A stretch of DNA of 64,000 nt from Elephas maximus indicus (Eukaryota; Chordata; Mammalia; Proboscidea; Elephantidae). The notes beneath the pieces were generated by a model. That model was not told the origin of the DNA and made no database searches. It saw only the letters and a program-made list of their open reading frames with translations. A program made the position numbers and the translations under genes. Within the stretch, counting starts at the first letter, position 1. Each line of letters opens with the position of its first letter. The stretch covers positions 148,448,001 to 148,512,000 of the forward strand of contig NC_064820.1 of the NCBI RefSeq assembly GCF_024166365.1, read 5' to 3'. Positions 32,105-42,599 of the stretch are shown here, piece after piece.

Positions 32105-34804
32105 TCCCACCCTAAGGCACATTCTGGGGGTATTTTTTTCTTCTTTTTTTTATTATTCTACTTTAGATGAAGGTTTACAGAACAAACTATCTTCTCATTT
32201 CACAATTAGTACACATATTGTTTTCTAACATTGGTGACCAACCCCACGACATGTCAACACTATACTTTCTCGATCTTGGGTTCCCAATCACCAGCTTTCC
32301 TGTCCCCTCCTGCCTTCTAGTCCTTGCCGCTGGGCTGGTGTGCCCCTTTAGTCTCGTTTTGTTTTATAAGCCTGTCTAATCTTTGGCTGAAAGGTGAACC
32401 TCAGGAGTGACTTCAGTACTGAACTAAAAAGTTGTCTGAGGGCTGTACTCTCAGGATTTCTCCAGTGTCTGTCAGGCCAGTAAGTCTGGTCTTTTTTGTG
32501 AGTTAGAATTTTGTTCTACATTTTTCCCCAGCTCTGTCTGGAACCCTCTGTTGTTATCCCTGTCAGAGCAGTCAGTGGTGGTAGTCGGGCACCATCTCTT
32601 TGTGCTGGACTCAGTCTGGTGGAGGCAGTAGTACTTATGGTCCATTAGTCTTTTGGACTCATCTTTCCCTTGTGTCTTTGGTTTTCTTCATTCTCCCTTG
32701 CTCCCAATGGGGTGAGTCCAGTGGAGTATATTAGAGGGCCACATGTAGGCTTTTAAGACCCCAGACACTACTCACCAAAGTAGAATGTAGAACATTTCCT
32801 TTACAAACAGTGTTATGCCAATTGAGCTAGATGTCCCCTGAGATCATGGTCCCTAGCCCTCAGCCCAGTAATTCAGTACCTCAGGGAGTTTGGATGTGTC
32901 TGTGGAGCTTCCATGACCTTGCCTTGGACAAGTTGTGCTGGGTTCCCCAGTATTGTGTACTGTCTTACCCTTCACCAAAGTTACCACTTTACTATTTAGT
33001 GTTTTTCCAACCCCACCCCTGCCCTCCCTTGTAATCATCAAAGATTGTTTCTTTTTGTGTGTAAACATTTTCATAAGTTTTTATAGTAGTGGTCTCATAC
33101 AATATTTGTCCTTTTGTGATTGACTTATTTCACTCAGCACAATGCCCTCCAGATTCATCCATGTCGTGAGATGCTTCTGAGATTCATCATTGTTCTTTAT
33201 TGTTGTGTAGTGCTCCATTGTGTGCACGTACCACAGTTTGTTTATCCATTCATCTGTTGATAAGCATCTAGGTTGTTTCCATCTTTTTGCTATCGTGAAC
33301 AATGCTGCAATGAATATGGGTGTGCATATGTCTATTCATGTGACAGCTTATTTCTCTAAGATGTAGTCCTAGGAATGAGAATGCTGGCTCATATGGTATT
33401 TCTGCCTCTAGCTTTCTAAGGAAGTGCCATATTGTTTTCCAGAATGGATGTACCATTTTGCATTCCCCCCAGCAGTGCCTAAGAGTCTCCTCACGCATTT
33501 CCAACATTTGTTATTTTCTGGGTTTTTTTTTTTTTTTGATTAGTGCCAGTAATGCCAGGGGTGAGATGGTATCTCATTGTGGTTTTGATTTGCGTTTCTC
33601 TAGTGGCTAGTGATCCCAAGCATTTCCTCATGTGTCTGTTAGCCCCTTGAATGTCTTCTTTAGTGAAGTGTCTGTTCATTTCCTTTGCCCATTTTTTAAC
33701 TGGATTATTCGTCTTTTTGTCGTAGAGGTGTTGGATTTTCTTGCAGATTTTAGAGATTAGACCTTTGTTGGATTTGTAATAGCCAAAATTTTTCCCCAGC
33801 CTGTAGGCTTTCTTTTTACTTTTTTGGTGAAGTCTTTTGATGAACATAAATGTTTAATTTTTAGAAGATCCCAGTTATCTAGTTTATCTTCTGGAGTTTG
33901 TGTGTTGTTAGTTATGGTGTGTATCCTGTTAATGCCATGTATTAGGGCCTCTAGGGTTGATCGTATTTTTTTTCTATGATCTTTATAGTTTTGGTTTTAT
34001 GTTTAAGTCTTTGATTCATTTTGAATTAGTTTTTGTGTATGGTGTGAGACATGGGTCCTGTTTTATTTTTTTGCAGGTGGACATCCAGTTTTACCTGTAC
34101 CATTTGTTAAAAAAGACTGCCTTTTCCCCATTTGATGGACTTTGGGCCCTTGTTGAATATCAGGTGACTGTAGGTGGATAGATTTACATCTGTGTTCTCA
34201 ATTCTGTTTCATTGGTTAATGTGTCTGTCATTGTACCAGTACCAGGCTGTGTTGACTACCATAGCTGTATGGTAGGTTCTGAGGTCTGGTAGTGTGAATC
34301 CTCCTACTTTATTCTTTTTCTTCAGTAATACTTTACTTATCCGGGGCCTCTTCTCTTTCCATATAAAGTTAATGATTAACTTTTCCTTCTATAAAGAATG
34401 CTGTTGGTATTTGGATTGGGATTCCATTGTATTTGTAGATTGCCTTGGGTAGAATTGACATTTTCACAATGTTGTATCTACCTAACCATGAACATATGTT
34501 TTTCCATTTATGTAGGTCTCTTTTGCTTTATTGCAGTAGTGTTTTGTAGTTTTCTTTGTATAGGTCTTGTACATCCCTGGTTAGATTTATTCCTGAGTAT
34601 TTTATTTTTTTAGGGGCTATTATAAACGATATTGTTTTCTCGATTTTCTTTTCATCGTTCTCTTTATTGATGTATAAGAATCCAACCGATTTTTGTGTTT
34701 ATCTTGTATCCTTCTACTCTGCTGAATCGTTCTATTAGTTCCAGTAGTTTTCTCATGGTTTGGGTTTTCTATGTAAAGTATCATATCATCCACAAATACG
34801 GACA
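32105..34804 (-). mobile_element. 5'-truncated L1 with 18-bp target duplication
   Basis: Minus-strand L1. The 3' end lies at the left and the element is truncated at the right inside the reverse transcriptase (minus strand reads SVFVDDMILYIENP, the catalytic DD motif). TCCAAGACCCTCATTTTT occurs at 32087-32104 and 34805-34822. Between the left duplicate and the L1 poly(A) lie about 30 bases of other DNA. Reading frames are broken. Confidence 0.92.
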
Positions 34805-34822
34805 TCCAAGACCCTCATTTTT

Positions 34823-35090
34823 ATGAGCGTACTCTCCCAGGACCTTCTCCACCTGTCTACAAAGTTGAGCTCAGGGTCTTTGTGTGGAGTGTTAGCCCGT
34901 CTCTCTGGGCCTTAGCACCCTATGAGATACTAGCTTCTGTGGGGCAGGGGCATGCTTTCCCTCCCCTTTGGCTCTCATGGCTCTTTTCTACTAGGGCACT
35001 GGCATGCCGTGGGTCCTGAGAATGTGTTTTGACTTGATTTAGCAATTATAGGAGGGACATCTTCTCCCTCCACCCCCCCTTAATCCACAC
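34823..35090. other. Unique intron 2 DNA
   Basis: Nothing recognised between the L1 and the next L1M. Confidence 0.5.
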
Positions 35091-35249
35091 CTCTCCTCCC
35101 CCAGCCCCTGGTAACCACTAATCTACTTTCTGCCTCTATGTTGTCGTATGTTCCAGATATATCATAAGTGGGATCATATAATATTTGTCCTATTGTGTCA
35201 AGCTTCTTTCACTTAGTATAAGGTATTCAAGTTTCATCCATACCTTAGC

Positions 35250-36727
35250 ATGGATAATGACATGGGCAAAGACCTGGAGATAGAAAACCAAAAGGGAAGA
35301 ACAAGCTCAGCATTTCTCAAACTGAAAGAACTGAAGAAAAAATTCAAACTTCGAGTTACAATACTGAAGGATTCTATGGGAAAGATATTAAATGACACAG
35401 GAAGCATCAAAAGAAGATGGGAAGAATACACAGAGTCACTGTACCAAAAAGAATTGGTCACTGTTCAACCATTTCAGAAGGTAACATGGAATCAGGAACC
35501 AATGGTGCTGAAGGAAGAAGTCCAAGTTGCACTGAAAGTACTGGCAAAAAACAAGGCTCCGGGAGTTGATGGAATATCAGTTGAGATGTTTCAGCAAATG
35601 GATGCAGCACTGCAAGTGTTCCCTCATCTATGCCAAGAAATTTGGAAGACAGCTACCTGGCTAACTGACTGGAAGAGACCCATATTTATGCCTATCCCCA
35701 AGAAACGTGATCCAACCGAATTCGGAAATTATTGAACAATATCATTAATATCACACGCAAGCAAAATTTTGTTGAAGATCATTCAAAAGCGGCTGCAGCA
35801 GTATGTTGACAGGAAACTGCCAGAAATTCAGGCCAGATTCAGAAGAGGACGTGGAACCAGGGATATCATTGCTGATGTCAGATGGATCCTGGCTGAAAGC
35901 AGAGAATACCAGAAGGATGTTTACCTGTGTTTTATTGACTATGCTCAGTCATTTGACTGTGTAGATCATAGCGAATTATGGATAACATTGCAGACAATGG
36001 GAATTCTGGACTCAATTGTGCTCATGAGAAATCCATACATGGATCAAGAGGCAGTTGTTCGAACAGAACAAGGAGATACTGCATGGTTTAAATTCAGAAA
36101 GGTGTGTGTCAGTGTTGTATCATTTCAGCATACCTATTGAATCTGCATGCTGAGCAAATAATCTGAGAAGCTGAACTACATCAAGAAGAATGGGGCAACC
36201 AGATTGGAGGAAGATTCATTAACAACCTTCGTTATGCAGATGACACAACTTTGCTTGCTGAAAGTGAAGAGGGCTTGAAGCACTTACTGATGACGATTAA
36301 AGACCACAGCTTTCAGCACGGATTAAACCTCAAGATAAAGAAAACAAAAATCCTCACAACTGGACCAATAAGCAACATCATAATAAATGGAGAAAAGATT
36401 GAGGTTGTCAAGGATTTCATTTTTCTTGGACCCACAATCAACACCCACGGAAGCAGCAGTCAAGAAATCAAACAATGCATTGCATTGGGCAAACCGGCTG
36501 CAAAAGAGCTCTTTGATGTATTGAAAACCAAAGATGTTACCTTGAAGACTAAGGTGTTTTCAATCGCCTCATATGCATATGAAAGCTGGACAATGAATAA
36601 GGAAGACCACAGAAGAATTGACTCCTTTGAGTTGTGGTATTGGCGAAGAATATTGAATATACCATGGACTGCCAAAAGAACAAACAATCCTGTCTTGGAA
36701 CGCTCCTTAGAAGCAAGGATGGCGTGA
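35250..36727 (+). pseudogene. RTE reverse-transcriptase ORF, broken
   Basis: Remnant of the RTE polyprotein. Segments at 35250-35735, 35769-36140 and about 36230-36727 cover consecutive parts of the reverse transcriptase and C-terminal domain of a self-copying LINE. The catalytic YADD is preserved, but stops and frameshifts separate the parts and the endonuclease end is missing by truncation. The + orientation matches SLC25A48, so it is transcribed as part of intron 2. Confidence 0.9.
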
Positions 36728-36966
36728 CAATGTCTCACATACTTTGGACATGTTGTCAGGAGGGATCAGTCCCTGCAGAAGGACATAGTAGAGGGTCATC
36801 GAAAAAGAGGAAGACCCTCAATGAGATGGATTGACACAGCAGCTGCAACAATAGGCTCAAGCATAGCAATAGTTGTGAGGATGGTGCAGGACTGGGCAGT
36901 GTTCCGTCGTGTTTTGCCTGGGGTCGCTATGAGTCGGAAATGACTCGACGGCACCTAACAGCACAG
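35253..36966 (+). mobile_element. RTE-clade LINE (BovB/RTE1-like), 5'-truncated
   Basis: Longest RTE copy in the window. It encodes, in three broken frames, the reverse-transcriptase domain: NKAPGVDGISVEMFQ, then a CFIDYAQSFDCVDH block (fingers/palm), and a YADD catalytic box at 36233-36244. The C-terminal region follows, with RKRGRPSMRWI-type sequence in disrupted form. It ends in GGGGTCGCTATGAGTCGGAA and ACTCGACGGCACCTAACAGC. In-frame stops at 35733 and 36138, plus frameshifts, make it dead. Flanking direct repeats are at 35182-35252 and 36967-37028. Confidence 0.93.
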
Positions 36967-37254
36967 TATTTGTCCTTTTGTGTCAGACTTCTTTCACTCG
37001 GTATAATGTTCATCCATGCCTTAGCATGTGTCACAACCTAACTTTTTTTACAGCTAACTAATATTCCATTAGATGTATATACCACATTTTGTTTATCCAT
37101 TCATCTGTTGATGGACACTTGGGTTGTTTCCACCTTTTGACTATTGGGAGTAGTGCTGCAATGAACATTTGTGTGCATGTGTCTGAGTCCCTGCTTTCAG
37201 TTCTTTTGGGTATATAACCTAGGAATGGGATTGCTAGGTCCTACGGTAATTTTT

Positions 37255-37463
37255 AAGGAGCCCAGCTGGCACAATGGTTAAGCACTCAGCTGCTAAATAA
37301 AGGGTCAGTGATTTGAACCCACCAGCAGCTCTGCAGAAGAAAAGGCCTGATAATCTGTTGCTGTAAAGGTTTCAGCCCAGGAAACCCTATCGGGCAGCTC
37401 TATTCTTTCCTGTAGAATCACTAAGAGTTGGAATTGACTTGAAAGCATGTAAAACAACAACAT
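37255..37463 (+). mobile_element. AfroSINE with 10-bp target duplication
   Basis: Head AGGAGCCCAGCTGGCACAAT, body, and tail ATCACTAAGAGTTGGAATTG with AACAACA end. GGTAATTTTT flanks it at 37245-37254 and 37464-37473. It is inserted in the L1M. Confidence 0.93.
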
Positions 37464-37690
37464 GGTAATTTTTGCTTAACTTTTTGAGGAACTGCTGAAC
37501 TGTTTTCCACAGATGCTGAACCATTTTACCTTCTCACCAGCAGTACATGAGGGTTCCAATTTCTCCAAATTCTCTCCTACCCTGTTATTTTCCTTTTTTA
37601 AAAATAGAAATCCTAGACAATATGAAGCGGTATTTCGTTTTGGCTCTGACTTGCATTTTTTTAATGACTCGTGATGTTGATGGGCTGCAC

Positions 37691-38787
37691 ATCTTAAAAG
37701 GAAGTGGAAGCCCTGAAATCAGGCCAGGGGGATGTTCTAGGCAGTTTTGTGGAATTACTCAGACCCTCTGTGTCTGTCAACTGCTATCCCTTGTCACCAA
37801 AGCCAGCCTTCATTAGAGACTTCTACCCTCTCCCCATCCAGCCCTCATTCAGCCAGTTCCAAAGGGGCCACTGTGCCAGGGGCTGTGTGAGGCTCTGGGG
37901 ATTGGAGAGACATAGACAGATTGCCCTGCCCGATTGGTGCAGCCCCACAAACACCTTAAGTTAACAGATGAACAAACAACCCAATTGCAGCATTTAAGCC
38001 CAGACCCAAAAGATGATCTGGAGCTGGAGGAAGAGCCCTCCAGGGTGAGGAACAGCACGTGCACAGATCTGGAGGCAGGAAAGAATTGGTGTTCCAGGGC
38101 CTGGGAATGTGCCATGTGTCAGGCACATAGGGTGAGAGAAGGGAATGGCATGGGGGAGTGAGAAGCAGGCTGGACCTCTGGACTCCAACAAAGAGTGTAG
38201 GTCATATTCTAAGTCAAATACGAGGCCACTGGAGGGCTTTGAACTGAAATGAGTTGATAGCATATCTGGGAAAGATCACGCTGACTGTTATGTAGGCACA
38301 ATGTGAAGGGAGTGAGGAGACCAGGTAAGAGATGATGGTGGCCAGGACCGAGGTGGTAGTGGTGGAGGTGAGAAGAAAAGGTGGCTCCTGAGGACATCTG
38401 GAGGGTGGAGTTATGGACAACGGAAAGGGCAGAGCCAATAGTTGCCCTTGTTCGTGTTGTGATTTAGCTTCTTGTACTTGAGAGAATCCCACATCCCCAA
38501 ATAACCACTATTTTTGCACAAGTTGTTTGTTCTTCTCTCAGACAAGAAGGTCTTCGGTCATATCCAGCAAAGTGTGGCTGGGTTGTTAGAGGGAGGCTGT
38601 GTATGTGGAGGACAGAAGGGATTGTGGCCAGGATGGAAACCTGCCTCCTTACTGGCCATGTGATCTTCACAGGGCCGTCCCCTCTGGCCCTCAGCACCTG
38701 AATGACCCTCGGAGCTCAGCGTCTTCTTGGGCAGTGGGGGTGTGAATGGTCTTGGCTTCCCCTCATTGCTCTTGCCTCTCTCCGCAG
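37691..38787. other. Intron 2, unique DNA before exon 3
   Basis: GC-moderate unique DNA, ending in the pyrimidine tract and acceptor of exon 3. No further exon recognised. Confidence 0.5.
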
Positions 38788-38859
38788 ACTCGCCTGCAGG
38801 CCGGCGTGGGCTATGGGAACACACTCAGCTGCATCCGCATGGTGTACAGGAGGGAGAGT
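38788..38859 (+). CDS. SLC25A48: SLC25A48 coding exon 3 (72 nt)
   Basis: Symmetric phase 0/0 exon with a pyrimidine-rich acceptor ending TCCGCAG and a strong GTAAGT donor. It encodes 24 residues (31-54), beginning TRLQAGVGYGNTLSC and ending YRRES. It supplies R32 of the first carrier signature followed by LQ, and then the matrix loop of the first repeat. Because it is 72 nt and in phase 0 at both ends, skipping it would keep the frame but delete half of the signature. It lies 9.7 kb downstream of exon 2, across an intron rich in L1 and RTE insertions. There are no in-frame stops and the residues match my memory of the mammalian protein closely. Confidence 0.93.
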
Positions 38860-39373
38860 GTAAGTGCCCCCTGGGCAGGTATGAGTGCCAGCCGCCAAGG
38901 CACCCCACAGACGGCCAAGTCCAGGCCTGCGCCGGGGCCAGAGCCTTCACACCAACATGTCAGCCAGAGGTCTTCTCTTCCCCTACCATACTCGGCTTTT
39001 GTTTCCCTGCTCATTGCACACCACACTTCCAATATTACACATTACCTGAACTTATCCCTGTCACCTAGTGCAACAGTATTAGGGGAAAAATGGTTTTATG
39101 TAAACTTTCTGGGAAGTTCTGAGGAATTTAGAACCACAGTGTGGAAAATTCCTGCAAAAACAGGGCGACCTGTCAGTTTTTCAAAACTGAATGAGTGGCT
39201 AGTAAACTGTGAGCTCACAGGCTTCCCTTTATCTGGGTGGTCAGGCTGGCTGAAGCCAGCACTTCCCATCCTAGTTGCCACCTGGACAGCTGGCTTGCTC
39301 TACAGGTGACCAGGGGACCCAAGGCTCCTCTGCTCAAAGGGGAAAAAAACAAAAAACAGAATACTATTTTGCA
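38860..39373. other. Intron 3, unique DNA after exon 3
   Basis: Unique. The frame stays open in one reading past the donor for about 150 codons (38746-39309), but the GTAAGT donor and known gene structure argue against read-through. Confidence 0.5.
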
Positions 39374-39586
39374 GGAGTCCCTGGGGGATGGGGGTACAAA
39401 CAGTTAACGTGCTTGTCTGCTAACCAAAAGGCTGGAGGTTCGAGTTCACCCAGAGGCAACTTGGAATAAAGACCTGATGATCTACTTTCAAAAAAATCAG
39501 ACCTTGAAAACCCTATTGAACACAGTTCTACTCTGACACACATGGGGTCTCCATAAGTCAGAATCTGTTTGACGGCAACAGGTTAT
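39374..39586 (+). mobile_element. AfroSINE-related SINE, diverged variant
   Basis: GGAGTCCCTGGGGGATGGGG head, GGAGGTTCGAGTTCACCC B-box, and tail GGGGTCTCCATAAGTCAGAA ending GACGGCAACAGG. Confidence 0.88.
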
Positions 39587-40603
39587 GGGTCTATTTTGCA
39601 GAAGATGTATCAGGTCCCTTTCTTGAGAATTAGAGTGTGCTTCAGGAAGACTTCTTAAGGCTCCTCTTTTGGGAATTTAAAATAATTGTTAAAATATTGG
39701 ATAAAATGGAGGCAGAGCCAAGATGGTGGAACAGTCGGATGCTTCCCTCGAGCCCTCTTTACAACAAAGACCCAATAAAACAAGTGAAACGAGTATATTT
39801 ATGACAAGCTAGGAGCACTGAGCATCAAAGGCAAGCTTAGAAAACAGAGGGGCAGTGGGAGGAAGAGACGGTTCAGAACAGGAGAGGAGTTACCGGACCT
39901 GAATTGAGGGGAGCCCTCAGGGACCATTCCCAGGAGCAGTGGCTGGCTGGTACTTGCATTTGGCAGCAGTTTCCTCAGGGAGAAGCAGCCAGCCACATGG
40001 CCTACTCACAGCTCCAGAACCAGAGAAGAACGGTGCTCTCGGCAAAACCTAAGTACTTCCATGTATTTTACCGTGCCTCCCCACCCCTCAAGCCAGCTTC
40101 AGCAGCTGAATTCCCTGGGCCTGAGATAAGCACCTAGAGCCATCGTCCCGGCCTTGGAGAAGGAAAAAATTTGCAACTGGGGGAAAAGATTATTTGCCAG
40201 CTCCACTAACCAGGGGAGCTCAGGACAGAAGCGGCTCCTGTCCAGGCATAAACCATCCATGGACCTTAAGCATCTTTCCCTTCTGCATGGACCTGTGTGG
40301 GCCTATTTCAGAGAATAGGCCCTTGTTGGCAGACTCCAACCATTTCAGCTGTGAGGTGGAGAGGTGGGTGTTTGATGTTTGACATTGCTTTGCTTATTAA
40401 ACAGGGTCCTCACCTTCCCACACCAGGGTCCTAAGGACTGGTAGTTCCACTCAGGTCACCAGCCACCCACGACAGAGGTCCAAGGATAATTGGTACCTCC
40501 CAGTCCTTACAACCAAAAACATTGGGTGCCCATGGTCTGTCTGCAGAACCGACCCACCTGCACCCTGTAGGGACACCCAGGGGGTCAGTTCTCAGCCCCC
40601 TGC

Positions 40604-40878
40604 CTTGTTCACAGTGTGACCCCCTGCTGCAATCAGATACCGGTACGTACACCAATCACCTCTGCCCCTCTAAGACTGTAGGACAGAGCCTGTACCACAC
40701 ACTTGATGATCAGCTACCTGGACACCTGAGCTGAATTCATACAAGAAAATTGATGGACTCCCAGACGGATATACCTGATAACAGCTCTAGCCATCTGGGG
40801 ACAAGACGTCAGAGCTCCAAAGGTGAAAATAATCAAGCTAGCTCACTTAAGGAACCCATTTGGGCATATCAAAACAAA
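40604..40878 (+). repeat. Inverted repeat, left arm (275 bp)
   Basis: Lies in the L1 5'UTR just before ORF1. Its reverse complement is at 41364-41638, same length, with three differences found by eye, all transitions (about 99% identity). The spacer is 485 bases. This copy is in the normal L1 position. Confidence 0.95.
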
Positions 40879-40935
40879 GCAAAGCAAGAAGCTATGACAC
40901 AGTAAGCAAGCATAAACTAATACAATAACTTATAG

Positions 40936-42100
40936 ATGGCTTGGAGACAACAGTCAATATCAAGTCACGTAAAGAAACAGACCATGATCACTTCAACAAG
41001 CTCTCAAAACAAAGAATCCAGGGATCTTCTAGATGAAAGTGCATTCCTGGAATTACCAGAGGCAGAATACAAAAGATTAATATACAGAACCCTTCAAGAC
41101 ATCAGGAAGGAAATGAGGCAATATGCAGAACAAGCCAAAGAACATGCAGATAAAGCAACTGAAGAAATAAGAAAGGTAATTCAGGAACATAATGAAAAAT
41201 TTAATAAGCTGGAAAAATCTGTAGACAGATAAAAAAAAGAAATTCAGAAGATTAACAATAAATTTACAGAAGTAGACAACTGAGCAAGTAGAAGCCAGAA
41301 TTTCTGAATTTGAAGATAAATCACTTGGCACTAATATATTTGAAGAAAAATCAGATAAAAGAATTTGTTTTGATATGCCCAAATGGGTTCCTTGAGTGAG
41401 CTAGCTTGATTATTTTCACCTTTGGAGCTCTGACGTCTTGTCCCCAGATGGCTAGAGCTGTTATCAGGTATATCCGTCTGGGAGTCCATCAATTTTCTTG
41501 TATGAATTCAGCTCAAGTGTCCAGGTAGCTGATCATCAAGTGTGTGGTACAGGCTCTGTCCTACAGTCTTAGAGGGGCAGAGGTGATTGGTGTATGTACC
41601 GGTATCTGATTGCAGCAGGGGGTCACACTGTGAACAAGAAACCTTAAGAATCATGTGGGACTCTATCAAGAGAAACAGCCTATGAGTGATTGGAGTACCA
41701 GAACAGGGAGGGATAACAGAAAATACAGACAGAATTGTTGAAGATTTGTTGGCAGAAAACTTTCCTCATATTGTGAAAGATGAGAAGATATCTATCCAAG
41801 ATGCTCATCAAATTCCACATAAGGTAGATGTTAAAAGAAACTCACCAAGACATATTATAATCAAACTTGCCAAAACCAAAGATAAAGAGAGAATTTTAAG
41901 AGCAGCTAGGGATAAATGCAAAGTCACCTACAAAGGAGAGCCAATAAGAATAAGCTCAGACTACTCGGCAGAAACCATGCAGGCAAGAAGGCGATGAGAT
42001 GACTTATTTAAAAAATGGAAAGAAAAAAATTGCCAGCCAAGAATCATATATCCAGCAAAACTGTCTCTTAAATATGAAGGTGAAATTAGAACATTTCCAG
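40936..42100 (+). pseudogene. L1 ORF1 remnant, split by the inverted duplication
   Basis: ORF1p is the RNA-binding trimeric chaperone of L1 retrotransposition. The N-terminal part starts MAWRQQSISSHVKKQTM at 40936 and leads into the coiled coil to a stop at 41230. After the inverted arm, the RNA-binding part resumes (DSIKRNSL, a TGA where Arg is expected, then VIGVPEQGG, 41650-41720) and runs through PRHIIIKLAKTKDKERILRA. The TGA probably arose from a CpG CGA codon. The protein cannot be made. Confidence 0.9.
41364..41638 (-). repeat. Inverted repeat, right arm (275 bp)
   Basis: Reverse-complement copy of 40604-40878 placed inside ORF1, replacing the segment between the coiled coil and the RNA-recognition part. 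Normal L1 ORF1 text resumes at about 41641. Confidence 0.95.
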
Positions 42101-42599
42101 GTAAACAGAAGTTTAGGGAATTCGTAAAAACCAAACCAAAACTACAAGAAATACTAAAGGGAATTCTTTGGTTAGAAAATCAATAATATCAGGTATGAAC
42201 CCAAGACTAGAACACTGGGCAGGGCAATCAGAAATCACCCCAGACAGGGAAATAAAAAAAACAAAGCAAGGTTAAAAAAAAAAAGCTCAAAACAGGGTAA
42301 CAGCAATGTTATTATATAAAAGAAGACAACATTAAAATAATAAAGAGGGACTAATAAATGTAATCATAGATCTTCCATATGGAGAGGAAGATACGGCAAT
42401 ACAAAGAAATAAAAATTAGTTTGAAATTTAGAAAAATAGGGGTATTAATAAGGTAACCACAAAGGAGACAAACTATCCTACTCATCAAAATAAAATACAA
42501 GAAAAAAATAGAGACTCAGCAGAAAGAAAATCAACAACAACGAATATGAGGAAAGGACAATATATAACCTACTCAGCACAAAAAGTCAAGTGGGAAAAA

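Larger units (their letters stand above)
35091..37690 (-). mobile_element. L1M, minus strand, carrying an RTE and a SINE
   Basis: Decayed L1M 3' half: TGGTAACCACTAATCTACTT and ATATTTGTCC at left, then on the right CATTCATCTGTTGATGGACA and GTATATAACCTAGGAATGGG. It is split by the RTE at 35253-36966 and the AfroSINE at 37255-37463. Confidence 0.8.
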
